A stretch of DNA of 22,618 nucleotides from DATDTB01 sp035291025 (GTDB lineage Archaea > Iainarchaeota > Iainarchaeia > JAFGOX01 > DATDTB01). Below the pieces are notes generated by a model that was given only the letters and a program-made list of their open reading frames with translations, had not been told where the DNA came from and did not search any database. The position numbers were made by a program, and so were the translations under genes. Numbering within the stretch: the stretch's first letter is position 1; each line of letters begins with the position of its first letter. The DNA lies in NCBI GenBank assembly GCA_035291025.1, contig DATDTB010000088.1, positions 1 to 22,618 on the forward strand. The letters run 5' to 3'. This document shows positions 1-6,819 of this stretch, in pieces.

Positions 1-28
1 CACAAAGACTGCGCTTTCAAGGCATATA

Positions 29-48
29 AACCCGCAATGGTGCGGGTT
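29..48. repeat. Perfect 8-bp inverted repeat (hairpin)
   Basis: AACCCGCA at 29-36 and TGCGGGTT at 41-48 are exact reverse complements around a 4-base loop. An alternative pairing joins GGTGCG (39-44) with CGCACC (82-87), so the segment could switch between two folds. It overlaps an A/T-rich stretch (ATATAAA, 24-30) that could also be a TATA-like box. Confidence 0.6.
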
Positions 49-153
49 GCCAGTGCCCTCTAAAACCAGCACGCTAAGGCACGCACCGGCAACGGACTCA
101 ACACTGGACTTGAATAAGTTGTTTAACGCAACTCGTTCAAAGGAAACAAAACC

Positions 154-239
154 GCGATTCACCCCACAGCTAAATGTCAAACCTAATAGGTTTGACAGCT
201 GTCAGCCAAAGGCTGACATAAAGCAGTGGGATTTCTCGC
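154..239 (+). ncRNA. Branched stem-loop array (candidate structured RNA or IS right end)
   Basis: Two perfect hairpins sit side by side: TGTCAAACCT (175-184) with AGGTTTGACA (188-197) around AAT, and TGTCAGCC (200-207) with GGCTGACA (211-218) around AAA. They are enclosed by an outer stem of CCCAC (163-167) with GTGGG (226-230) and GCT (169-171) with AGC (222-224), separated by one A-A mismatch. GCGA (154-157) can pair with TCGC (236-239) outside a symmetric internal loop. The result is a three-way junction. Just upstream, TTGAA/TTCAA (110-114, 136-140) and AGTTG/CAACT (117-121, 129-133) form another arm. I do not recognise SRP RNA, RNase P RNA or a tRNA in it. A TnpB guide-RNA scaffold is one possibility. 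Confidence 0.4.
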
Positions 240-263
240 TCGAAAACGTTAAAAATTGAAGCG

Positions 264-315
264 CCCCCGTTTCTTGTCGGGTGTTTCCTTTTTCCAAGGC
301 GAGCGGGGGGTTTTT
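264..315 (+). terminator. GC-rich inverted repeat followed by T-run
   Basis: CCCCCG at 264-269 pairs with CGGGGG at 304-309 and is followed by a short T-run (311-315), as in an intrinsic terminator, although the 34-base loop is long. It ends four bases before the start codon at 319, so it either closes the upstream element or lies in the leader of the next gene. A TATA-like GTTAAAAATTG (248-258) sits in front of it. Confidence 0.3.
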
Positions 316-318
316 ACA

Positions 319-1413
319 ATGACAACGAGGTTTTTCACGGGAGTCTTAGTTTTGCTGGTTGCTCTTGCTGGGGCAGCGAACGCCGGCGAGTGGTCTAAGA
401 CAACTGAAAACACACCCCTTTCGAGCATTTACAACTTGAAGAACCAGGCGATTGCCGTTAACGGTAAAGTCTTCGTCGTATCCCAAAACGCGTCCCAAGA
501 CGCGCTAAAGGGAGTGCACGTGTTCAACCCGGCAACCGGGGCGCACGAGGCATTGATTAAGTCAAACCCTTCAACTGACTTGGTGAGTCTGGGTTTTTAC
601 CCGTTGAACATTGACGTTGACGGCTCGAAAATTTACGCAATGGAATTCAACCCGCCGCCGGCCGCGTTCCTGATGAGGCTGCGCGCTTACAACAAAACCA
701 CGGGAAGCGTTGCGTGGACTTCAACTGAGGACTTGGGTTACTCCAGCATTAAAGCCTGCGGCGACAAGGTCTTGGCGGAATACATGACCCCAATAGGCTA
801 TGGATTGGCGGGTTATGGAGTGAAGGCCCTCAACGCCGGCAGCGGCTCAACTGCTTGGACGCACTCCAATGGAATAACGCTTTTGCCCAACGACGGGTTC
901 CTGTACAGAATGCTGGGAACTGACGGCATTCACTGCGACGCAGTCAACGCCTTCGTGATAGACGGGCAAGACCACGCCTACTTGTACAAGCTGTCTCTGT
1001 CAAGCGGCCAGGCGTCTCTGGGTTCTAACTACGTAAAAATGCCCATGTCCCTGCCCGTCTCAGTAGTCTCGGACGGCGACCCGGAAGGCTTCGTTTACGT
1101 CAGCAGCGGGCTGGACAACGAGTCAATACTGAAGTACAAAAAGGGAACGCTTGAACTCGAGCAAGAAGTCAAAAACGTCCCGGCAAGCAGGCTGTCCCTG
1201 CTGGGGGAGTACTTGGCCGCCACGAGCGACGGGGCAATAACAGTTTACAGGCTGCCAGGACTCTCGGTCGCAAGGACTTTCACGGTTCCGGGAATGAGTT
1301 TTAATTCTTCTTCAGTGCTGGCAAGCGAGGGCGGGAAAACAGTCCTTTACTCCACTGGAATTGTTTCCGGAAGCGGGACAACCAGCAAGACAACCAGGCT
1401 TGAATTGGACTAA
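319..1413 (+). CDS. Exported beta-propeller-like protein (PQQ-type repeats)
   Basis: This 364-residue protein starts with a clear Sec signal peptide: TTR followed by the hydrophobic stretch FFTGVLVLLVALAGA, with cleavage likely after NA at 21-22. The body contains loosely repeated blades of the PQQ/WD-like type: a strand, an acidic or basic loop, then patterns such as LRAYNKTTGSVAWTS, VKALNAGSGSTAWTHS and LYKLSLSSGQ. These resemble the A-x-(N/D)-x-x-T/S-G-x-x-x-W consensus of PQQ-like propellers. No catalytic residues or transmembrane anchor are evident, so it is probably a secreted or cell-surface binding protein. An in-frame upstream start at 256 would put a charged segment before the signal peptide and was rejected. 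The gene is convergent with the next one, with 17 bases between stops. Family fairly likely; ligand unknown. Confidence 0.75.
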   Translation: MTTRFFTGVLVLLVALAGAANAGEWSKTTENTPLSSIYNLKNQAIAVNGKVFVVSQNASQDALKGVHVFNPATGAHEALIKSNPSTDLVSLGFYPLNIDVDGSKIYAMEFNPPPAAFLMRLRAYNKTTGSVAWTSTEDLGYSSIKACGDKVLAEYMTPIGYGLAGYGVKALNAGSGSTAWTHSNGITLLPNDGFLYRMLGTDGIHCDAVNAFVIDGQDHAYLYKLSLSSGQASLGSNYVKMPMSLPVSVVSDGDPEGFVYVSSGLDNESILKYKKGTLELEQEVKNVPASRLSLLGEYLAATSDGAITVYRLPGLSVARTFTVPGMSFNSSSVLASEGGKTVLYSTGIVSGSGTTSKTTRLELD

Positions 1414-1430
1414 AAGCGAAAAAAGGCCCT

Positions 1431-2873
1431 TCAAGGCTCCAAGGCTTCAAGGGAAGAACTGGAAAGCTTTCCCTTCAGCATTTTTTCCTTCAAGTGGTTG
1501 TCGAAGTCGCGGACGTGCGCCAGCTCGTTTTTCAGGCCCTGCCCGTTGCACAAAATTGCCAGGGTGGCGCCTCCAATGAAGAACAGGGTCTTTTGGTACA
1601 AGGGCTTGTATTCGGGCTTGAACAAATCGAAGGCCTCCGGCCCCAGCAAGACTTGGACGCTGTACTTAGGGTTGAACTTGTCCAGCTGCTTCCTGGAGTA
1701 ACGGTATGCAAGGAAGGTGTTGGTTGCCTCGACTGACGCGCAAAAGTCCGGGTGGTCCACTGGCAGGTTCCTCTTGTACTTGTTGCGCTGCGACTTGTGT
1801 TCCTCGGTTTTCGCCTCAAAGTACTTCTTTAAGGCGTCCAAGAGCTGCGGCCCCGCGAACTCCTTGTTTCCCAGCACGCCAGCGATGGCGGGCAGGTCGT
1901 GGAACGCTATTATGCCGACGTAGTCATAGACTTCCAGGTAGCGGAGGAACTGCTTGATTGAAGTGTCAACGTAAAAACCCTGCGAGGAGCGCTTCAACTC
2001 AATGGCTATCCGCCTGCCGTCGGGCAGCGTGACAAGCGTGTCCGGCAGGACGCCCGAGCCGAGGTCTTCCTTGTGTTCTTCCGAGGTGGCAACCGCGTTC
2101 TGGTTGTATTTCTTGATAAGGCTGGAAACCAGCTCGCGGAACTTGTCCTCGAAAGTCTTCTCCGTCGAAGTCGTCTTTTCTAGCTTCCGGAAGGTGATTA
2201 TTTTTGGAGTCAACCCGAACTCTTCGCGTATCATGTCGTTGAGGCATTTTGCGTCCTTGTGCCTTTCCGTGAAGCGCTGCGCGGCAGCGTTGGCCAAGTT
2301 AATGTAGTACTCCCTGCCCGTGACGCGCATTGAGTGCACGAACGAGAGCTTCGGCTGGTTGAACACGTACAACGAACCAGTCCGCAAGTCGTCTTTTTCC
2401 GAGTCGCGCAGCCACGGGAGGACGCGGTGCTTGAACTTTCCCAAGGGGTAGTCTTTCACTGTGTTCAAGTAGCTCACGAGGCAGTCCATTGGGGTCACCT
2501 TGGAAACCAAGTCGTAAGTCTGGAGGCTGAAGACGTACTTGCGGACGTGGTGCGCGTCCAACGCCGACTGCGTGGCCAGGTCTCCAAGGCTTCGGCAGCC
2601 GGTCTTCAAAGCCACCAAAAGCTTTCCAGGTGTGACCTTGGTGCGCTGCACCATTCCCTTGAGCAGTTTCTCGTTCTCGGCAATCGGGTCGCCGAACTTC
2701 TGCGCCAAGTGCCTCTTGGGGACTAGTCCTTGCTCGTCCAAGTAGTTCTGGAACGCGAACCGCTGCGCGACGTGCAGCTTCAAGTTCTTGTTCTTCACGT
2801 AGAGTGAAATGTTTTGCACTTGGTCTTTTTTCAGCGCGTACTCCAAGTGCGAGTGGGGCTTTTCTGGTCTCAT
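1431..2873 (-). CDS. 480-residue protein with PD-(D/E)XK nuclease signature
   Basis: I do not recognise a named family for the whole protein. Residues 240-330 carry the hallmarks of a PD-(D/E)XK nuclease fold: an alpha helix with E242 and E247, then PD at 277-278, a short strand and turn, then IELK at 291-294 (E292, K294), followed by a helix and a hydrophobic strand (YVGIIAF). The N-terminal 230 residues are basic and helix-rich and could bind DNA or RNA. The C-terminal 150 residues are Lys-rich. No methyltransferase or helicase partner lies next to it, so a classical restriction system is not supported. A TATA-like TTTAAATA (2919-2926, reverse strand) lies about 49 bases ahead of the ATG. 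Nuclease fold likely; substrate unknown. Confidence 0.7.
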   Translation of the reverse strand: MRPEKPHSHLEYALKKDQVQNISLYVKNKNLKLHVAQRFAFQNYLDEQGLVPKRHLAQKFGDPIAENEKLLKGMVQRTKVTPGKLLVALKTGCRSLGDLATQSALDAHHVRKYVFSLQTYDLVSKVTPMDCLVSYLNTVKDYPLGKFKHRVLPWLRDSEKDDLRTGSLYVFNQPKLSFVHSMRVTGREYYINLANAAAQRFTERHKDAKCLNDMIREEFGLTPKIITFRKLEKTTSTEKTFEDKFRELVSSLIKKYNQNAVATSEEHKEDLGSGVLPDTLVTLPDGRRIAIELKRSSQGFYVDTSIKQFLRYLEVYDYVGIIAFHDLPAIAGVLGNKEFAGPQLLDALKKYFEAKTEEHKSQRNKYKRNLPVDHPDFCASVEATNTFLAYRYSRKQLDKFNPKYSVQVLLGPEAFDLFKPEYKPLYQKTLFFIGGATLAILCNGQGLKNELAHVRDFDNHLKEKMLKGKLSSSSLEALEP

Positions 2874-2960
2874 TTAAATCAGTGCGGGAAATTTCAAACT
2901 GCATAATGAAAGAAGCATTATTTAAAGCGATTGCGCGCACGAAACTGAAAACTGCTGATT

Positions 2961-3359
2961 CTATAGTGGCTGCGCAAGCGGGTGCCTCAATAACTCTTCA
3001 TCCGCTGAAATTATTTTCGCGTTCAAGAGTTCCGCCAATGCCGCGTAAGATGCATCATACAAAGTAAAGCCGTACTGATTTGAAAGCCTGGCAGCGCATG
3101 AAAGCAGGTTAGCTCTTGGTTCATGCGACTGAAGTTGGAAGTCCATTAAGTCTTCGACCACTTCACTCAGTTCTTCATCATTGAAACCCTTGTAACGCAG
3201 AGCATTTAGGACTTCATAAAAGAAAAGGTCTGGGACATTTAGGCTTAGCTCCCCATTCTTGTGCCTATCAAGTAAACCTATTGCCTCTCTTGACCCTGCC
3301 TCCTTGAAAAACCACTTGAACCCAATGCTGGCGTCAACTACCGTCTTTTGTCTCTCCAT
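2961..3359 (-). CDS. vapC: VapC-type PIN-domain ribonuclease toxin
   Basis: The 132-residue length and layout match VapC toxins, single-domain Mg-dependent endoribonucleases that typically cut tRNA, rRNA or mRNA. The four acidic residues of the PIN active site are visible: D9 in VVDASI, E49 in FFYEVLNAL, D102 in TLYDASYAALA and D120 in IISADEEL. Helical spacing between them is normal, so the enzyme looks intact. The start codon lies inside the preceding antitoxin gene, with a 22-base overlap that implies coupled translation. Which RNA is cut cannot be read from the sequence. Confidence 0.9.
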   Translation of the reverse strand: MERQKTVVDASIGFKWFFKEAGSREAIGLLDRHKNGELSLNVPDLFFYEVLNALRYKGFNDEELSEVVEDLMDFQLQSHEPRANLLSCAARLSNQYGFTLYDASYAALAELLNAKIISADEELLRHPLAQPL

Positions 3360-3592
3360 TCACGAATCAGCTCCGCACCAGTTTTTTCTCCTTTTTTCAG
3401 AACGTGTTTTTCCTGAATTCTCACTGCGTCCTGTATTGCCCTAAGTGCCCTCTTCTTGTCAAGCCGCGTGGCCTCTAAGTCACGTATTTTTTCCGCGATG
3501 GACCTTCGCATGACAGCAGACCAGTTGATTTCCTCGTGCTTTTCCATTAACTGCTTCGATTGCTCGTCAACCTTAACGCTTACAACAGGCAC
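3338..3592 (-). CDS. VapB-type antitoxin, ribbon-helix-helix-like N-terminus
   Basis: This 84-residue protein has the usual antitoxin build. A short beta strand (PVVSVKVDE) is followed by two helices (EQSKQLMEKHEE and NWSAVMRRSIAEKIRDLEA), as in ribbon-helix-helix DNA-binding proteins. The C-terminal half is a charged, probably flexible helix rich in K, R and E that would wrap around and inhibit the PIN toxin. The start is GTG, supported by AGGTGG five bases upstream (3598-3603 on the reverse strand). It is the first gene of the pair and should repress its own promoter, where an inverted repeat flanks the TATA box. Exact antitoxin class not certain. Confidence 0.85.
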   Translation of the reverse strand: MPVVSVKVDEQSKQLMEKHEEINWSAVMRRSIAEKIRDLEATRLDKKRALRAIQDAVRIQEKHVLKKGEKTGAELIREWRDKRR

Positions 3593-3610
3593 TCAAACCA
3601 CCTAACCAAT

Positions 3611-3648
3611 ACAAGTAATAAAAGTAATACTTTAAATACCTTACTTGT
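3611..3648 (-). promoter_or_regulatory. Toxin-antitoxin promoter with flanking inverted repeat
   Basis: ACAAGTAA (3611-3618) and TTACTTGT (3641-3648) form a perfect 8-bp inverted repeat bracketing the TATA-like GTATTTAAAG (3630-3639, read on the reverse strand). AAGTAAT is also repeated in tandem at 3613-3619 and 3622-3628. TATA to GTG start is about 42 bases. The placement suits an antitoxin operator that blocks TBP/TFB. The outer half-site overlaps the stop codon of the neighbouring protease gene. Confidence 0.55.
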
Positions 3649-4945
3649 CTGGCTGCGGCCCGAATTTTTCCCACGCCGCTTCAGGGCTTTCAAAGCCGCA
3701 TTCCCTGAAAATGCCGGTGCCGTCAAAGCACTGCCTCGCCTTCAGGCACTTGTGGAGCTTGACAACGAAGTCCTTGCACGTGGAAGCGCCTTCCGCTCTC
3801 GCGAAAAAGTCTGCAATGCACCCGTAGGAAGTCTCCGAGAAGTGCACGCCGTAAGAGCAGTTCGCCCGGCTTAATCTTGGGGAGTCCTGCGGCCTCAAAT
3901 TTAGGCGCGCGTAGTCCGCGACGCCTTCAACCATCCACAGCGGCTGCTCCCCCAGGTAACCCTGCACGACGTGCGCCAGCTCGTGGACTATCACGCCGTC
4001 CTCAAACGCTGCCGAACGGTAGTAATACAGGTTTAACTCGACCACGTCACCGTACGTGCGGGCAAGGTTGTTGGAGTCGTTGTAGGCGAAAGTGAAGCCT
4101 GCGTGGAAGACTTCTCCTTCGCGCAAGAGCTCAGAAACGCGTTTTAGGTAGTTGTTGCAGACCCACTTGATGCGCGCGGCGTACGCGTCAAAGTCGTTCA
4201 AGGAAACGCCTATCTTCGAGCCGTGTTCTTCTACCACGCCAGCGAAGCTCTCGCGGCCCACACTGCAAGCGCTCTGCGAGTCCTTCAAGGTGCTCGGGTG
4301 CGCGGGGTTTTCCAAGCTTACCTTAAAGGAAGCGGTTTCAATTGACGAACCCCTGCGCATTTTTAGAATTGCTTCGTGCTCGCCTGTTTCAAGGAAGAGA
4401 AGCGCGTTGGGAACGAGGAAATTGGACGTCCTGTCCAAGTGGTCAGGAGATCCGGGAATTGCGGCCTGGCTGAAAACCACCGCGTTTCCAATGGAAAAGT
4501 CAATGCTGCACTCGCCTTCAAGGCACGGCTCGCCTAGAGCGAACCTAAGGAAAAGCCTGCGCTCGTTCCCCAAGTCAATCGCGTTGGAGTCAATTTCCGC
4601 GTTCCGTAGCTCCACGATCCTGAGAGAACGCGGAACGGGTTCTTGGGCTGGTTCTTCGGGCAGTGGCTGTTCCTGCGAGGGCGCGGGCGCCGCAGGTAGC
4701 TCGACTTCCCTGCCTTCGCCCCTGGCTTCTTCCCTGACGTCTTCGGGCGCAACTGGCGGGGCGGGAACCGGAGGCAAAGAATGCGAGTCGGCAGCTGCAG
4801 GAGTTGAAGAGGCTTGCTTTTCCTGCGGGTTGAGTAAAAGGCCCGGGTTTGACTGCAAAAACAAGGCAATGCCAACGCCTAAGGCCAATGCAAGCGCCAG
4901 CGCCAACACGCCGAACGCGCCGCTCGAAGAACGAATTAAGGGCAT
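3641..4945 (-). CDS. Membrane-anchored zinc metalloprotease-like protein, BSP/peptidase MA type (paralogue 1)
   Basis: The 434-residue protein has one N-terminal transmembrane anchor (about 11-30), a Pro/Glu/Ala-rich linker (about 36-106), a beta-rich middle domain, and a C-terminal peptidase domain. HELAH at 321-325, followed by VVQGY and then WMVEGVADYARL with E340, matches the HExxH...EG(I/V)ADY pattern of basic secretory protein peptidases (clan MA). H321, H325 and E340 would bind zinc and E322 would be catalytic. Six or more Cys near the C-terminus suggest disulphides outside the cell. An ATG at 4990 lies upstream of the predicted transcription start given the TATA-like box at 4978-4985, so the ATG at 4945 was chosen. 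The gene at 6820-7755 is its paralogue. Substrate unknown. Confidence 0.8.
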   Translation of the reverse strand: MPLIRSSSGAFGVLALALALALGVGIALFLQSNPGLLLNPQEKQASSTPAAADSHSLPPVPAPPVAPEDVREEARGEGREVELPAAPAPSQEQPLPEEPAQEPVPRSLRIVELRNAEIDSNAIDLGNERRLFLRFALGEPCLEGECSIDFSIGNAVVFSQAAIPGSPDHLDRTSNFLVPNALLFLETGEHEAILKMRRGSSIETASFKVSLENPAHPSTLKDSQSACSVGRESFAGVVEEHGSKIGVSLNDFDAYAARIKWVCNNYLKRVSELLREGEVFHAGFTFAYNDSNNLARTYGDVVELNLYYYRSAAFEDGVIVHELAHVVQGYLGEQPLWMVEGVADYARLNLRPQDSPRLSRANCSYGVHFSETSYGCIADFFARAEGASTCKDFVVKLHKCLKARQCFDGTGIFRECGFESPEAAWEKFGPQPDK

Positions 4946-4977
4946 TTGAAAGCCGCGAGGGAAAAAAGAAAGGCAAG

Positions 4978-4985
4978 CATATAAA
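4978..4985 (-). promoter_or_regulatory. TATA-like box for the 3641-4945 protease gene
   Basis: TTTATATG on the reverse strand, about 37 bases ahead of the chosen ATG at 4945, predicts a transcript with a leader of roughly ten bases. It is the reason for preferring that start over the ATG at 4990. Confidence 0.5.
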
Positions 4986-5200
4986 TTCATATTTGCCCGC
5001 CCACGAAGACAGTTAGGCGTTTCGCCGGCTTTCGCGTCCCCGCGAGCCCTTTTAATTGGTTTCGCTCTCCTTGGTTATTGGGACGCAAAACGCGTTCTTT
5101 GAGGGATTCGAGCCAGCTGAGAGCTTTTTTTCGCTGTTTTTTCAACGCGAACGATTAAAGCAGGGCGGTTAAGACCTTCTTGAAGCAAAATGGAGTTGAA

Positions 5201-5632
5201 ATGGAAATGAAAATAAGCGAAATAACACCCCAGAGCAGGGAAGTCACGTTGGCTTTCAAGGTATTGAACGCCACTGAAACGAGGGAAGTGACGCTGAAGA
5301 CTGACGGGTCACAGCACAGGGTGTGCGACTTCACTGTCGGCGACGACTCGGGAGTCGTTAGGCTCACTGCGTGGGACGCACAAATCGAGCAACTGCAAGT
5401 AGGCAAAGTGTACGAAATCAAGAACGGCTACGTAAAACTATTCAAGGGCCACATCCAGTTAAACGTCGGCAAAAAAGGCACTTTAGGCGAAAGCAGCGCC
5501 GCAATTGAAACCGTGAACGAGTCAAACGACGTCTCCGCGGCTGAACACGAAGACGACTACAGGCCGCGCGGCGGAGGCTACGGCGGTGGCGGTTATGGCG
5601 GCGGCAGGCGCGGCGGTTACGGCAACTATTGA
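5201..5632 (+). CDS. ssb: Single-stranded DNA-binding protein, archaeal single-OB-fold type
   Basis: The 143-residue protein closely follows the plan of Sulfolobus SSB: an N-terminal OB fold (about 1-95) with the conserved run EITPQSREVTLAFKVLNA, then VGDDSGVVRLTAWDA, and KLFKGHIQLNVG with aromatic residues W59, Y71, Y77 and F81 suited to stacking on bases. An acidic linker (about 98-119) leads to an Arg/Gly/Tyr tail (121-143, RPRGGGYGGG then GRRGGYGNY). It should coat ssDNA during replication and repair, and the tail may bind partners or add weak nucleic-acid contacts. The ATG at 5201 is preceded by GGAG with a five-base spacer; a TTG at 5180 is less likely. Bacterial SSBs end in an acidic tip, which is absent here. 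Confidence 0.88.
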   Translation: MEMKISEITPQSREVTLAFKVLNATETREVTLKTDGSQHRVCDFTVGDDSGVVRLTAWDAQIEQLQVGKVYEIKNGYVKLFKGHIQLNVGKKGTLGESSAAIETVNESNDVSAAEHEDDYRPRGGGYGGGGYGGGRRGGYGNY

Positions 5633-5720
5633 AGCCCGCCCCGCTTGGCAACATTTTTAAGCATTGCACCAGTTAATTGGGCCGTTAGCCAACGGCTTTG
5701 ACTGGGGGGATTGGGTTAAA

Positions 5721-6092
5721 ATGGTTGTAAAGGAAAGAAACCCGCTCGTTGTGGTGGCTTTGACGCTCATCACTTTCGGGTTGTACGGCGTTTACTGGTA
5801 CGTGCAAACAAAGGGAGAACTAAACGAGTTGGGGGGAAGCGTTCCAACTGCGTGGCTATTGCTCGCCGGGGTAATTCCCGTTGTGGGAATTTTGGCGGTT
5901 CTTTACTGGCTGTGGAAGTACACTGAAGCCGTTGCAGGCGTGCTGAAAAAAGACCCGTCAAAGCACGTTGTGACGTTCGCAATGTTCATCCTGCCCTTGG
6001 TCAACCTTTACGCCATGTATTCAATGCAGCAGGAAATGAACAAGCACGCGAAAGAACCCTCGGCCATACCGCAGGCAATTTCCGGGCAGTGA
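5721..6092 (+). CDS. DUF4234-type small membrane protein
   Basis: The 123-residue protein begins with VVKERNPLVVVALTLITFGLYGVYWYVQTKGELNELG, whose K-x-RNP opening, TFGLYGVYW turn and following charged helix are typical of the DUF4234 family. It has three predicted transmembrane segments (about 8-27, 44-63 and 83-101) and a short polar tail. Function of the family is not known. The ATG at 5721 was chosen over a TTG at 5664 because the family starts close to this point. A TATA-like ATTTTTAAG (5652-5660) lies upstream, so it may be transcribed separately from the SSB gene. Just past the stop, a different frame encodes a Gly/Tyr-rich tail (6121-6168), noted separately. Confidence 0.75.
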   Translation: MVVKERNPLVVVALTLITFGLYGVYWYVQTKGELNELGGSVPTAWLLLAGVIPVVGILAVLYWLWKYTEAVAGVLKKDPSKHVVTFAMFILPLVNLYAMYSMQQEMNKHAKEPSAIPQAISGQ

Positions 6093-6198
6093 ACTTGCAA
6101 GCGGTGGACATTCCACCGCGGCCTTCGGCGGCTCGGGCAGCTACGGCAACTACGGAAGCAATCACTGAAAACAGGTCAAAAGGGCCTTGGCGGGCTTT

Positions 6199-6759
6199 TT
6201 ACTGGAAAATGCTGAAAGAACGCCAGAACCCCTTCCTGCCTTCCTTCAGTGATATTCCGCTTCCAATGACCGCGTTCGGCGCCCTCTTTTTTATCTCCCG
6301 AGCCAACTCGTTTGCAGCGTAAACTATTTGCGTGTTGACTTGCTGGGGCTCGCCGTCTTTGTCGACCACGCTTATTGCAAGCAAGTTGTAAAAGCCGGCC
6401 CGGAAGTGCTGCCTCGTCAGGATTCTCACCAATTTAACGTCATCGTAGTCAGCGTCCACTCTCTCGAACGCGGTCAGGTAGTGAAAGCCTTCACTGTCGA
6501 GCACTATCCTTTCAAAGGCCAGGTTCCAGCCCACGAAGACGAGCACGACTGAAACGGGCGCCAAAAGCGCCACCATGAAAAGCAAGGGAATGACTGCCCA
6601 GCCCGGCGCGACGAAGGCAGAGTAAAGAAGGCCTGACAGCATTGCCAGCGTGAGGAAAACAGCAGCAATGGATGCCGGGACTAGGAAGCCGGCGAAAACG
6701 CCGAAGTCGAACAGCCAGTGCTTCCAGTACTCTTTTTTTGGAAAATTATTCCGCACCAT
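6199..6759 (-). CDS. Membrane protein with two N-terminal helices and PH-like domain
   Basis: This 186-residue protein has two hydrophobic helices (about 18-48 and 53-77) followed by a soluble domain of about 100 residues. The stretch NLAFERIVLDSEGFHYLTAFERVDADYDDVKLVRI, with paired short strands, a polar turn and an acidic connection, resembles bacterial/archaeal PH-like (bPH) domains that often follow two helices. A Lys/Arg-rich amphipathic helix (about 148-160) comes before the C-terminus. The role is unknown. ATG at 6759 is preferred to an upstream TTG at 6768; TATA-like CTTTTAATTG lies about 30 bases upstream, so the message is probably leaderless. It follows the 6820-7755 protease on the same strand by 60 bases but appears to have its own promoter. 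Confidence 0.7.
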   Translation of the reverse strand: MVRNNFPKKEYWKHWLFDFGVFAGFLVPASIAAVFLTLAMLSGLLYSAFVAPGWAVIPLLFMVALLAPVSVVLVFVGWNLAFERIVLDSEGFHYLTAFERVDADYDDVKLVRILTRQHFRAGFYNLLAISVVDKDGEPQQVNTQIVYAANELAREIKKRAPNAVIGSGISLKEGRKGFWRSFSIFQ

Positions 6760-6819
6760 AACAGCCAACTCAAAATATTAAAGCAATTAAAAGCGTTTCC
6801 ATTGCCTGAAAAAATCCCG

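Larger units (their letters stand above)
2..259 (+). mobile_element. Possible decayed 3' end of an IS200/IS605 tnpB gene (uncertain)
   Basis: One frame is open from the window edge to a stop at 257-259 without resembling a normal protein. A neighbouring frame at 220-252 reads KAVGFLARKR-stop, and the first frame reads DIKQ just before it. Joined with one frameshift this gives DIKQ-AVGFLARKR, which resembles the KQEA(V/Y)GF endings I remember for many TnpB proteins. Stops break every single frame that would join these pieces, so a frameshifted remnant fits better than an intact gene. The perfect inverted repeats in the same stretch fit the structured right end of such elements, where the guide RNA overlaps the end of tnpB. 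No catalytic TnpB motif or TnpA transposase lies in the window. Alternatives are a real but unrecognised protein tail or a structured RNA. Confidence 0.3.

Noticed and set aside
38..140. tRNA-Leu-like pieces (GCGGGTTGCC start and a 5-bp stem with 7-base loop)
   Set aside because: No T arm with TTCNANN, no matching acceptor stem and no CCA-compatible 3' end could be placed.
2299..2940. 213-residue open frame on the minus strand
   Set aside because: Shifted-frame shadow of the PD-(D/E)XK gene, rich in Arg/Ala/Pro with no recognisable domain.
2804..3067. 87-residue plus-strand open frame between the nuclease and VapC genes
   Set aside because: Overlaps both minus-strand genes and only about 85 bases are free; no ribosome site or conserved motif.
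1431..3592. Restriction-modification or CRISPR-linked island
   Set aside because: A nuclease signature and a toxin-antitoxin pair are present, but there is no methyltransferase, specificity subunit, Cas gene or repeat array.
4152..4949. 265-residue open frame on the plus strand
   Set aside because: It lies wholly antisense to the 3641-4945 protease gene, whose HExxH motif and paralogue prove the minus strand is coding.
5086..5130. AGCT-GAG-AGCT followed by T7 upstream of the SSB gene
   Set aside because: Only a 4-bp stem; too weak to call a terminator.
6089..6322. 77-residue plus-strand open frame overlapping the end of the PH-like gene
   Set aside because: Begins at the DUF4234 stop with a non-ATG start and half of it is antisense to 6199-6759; no family features.
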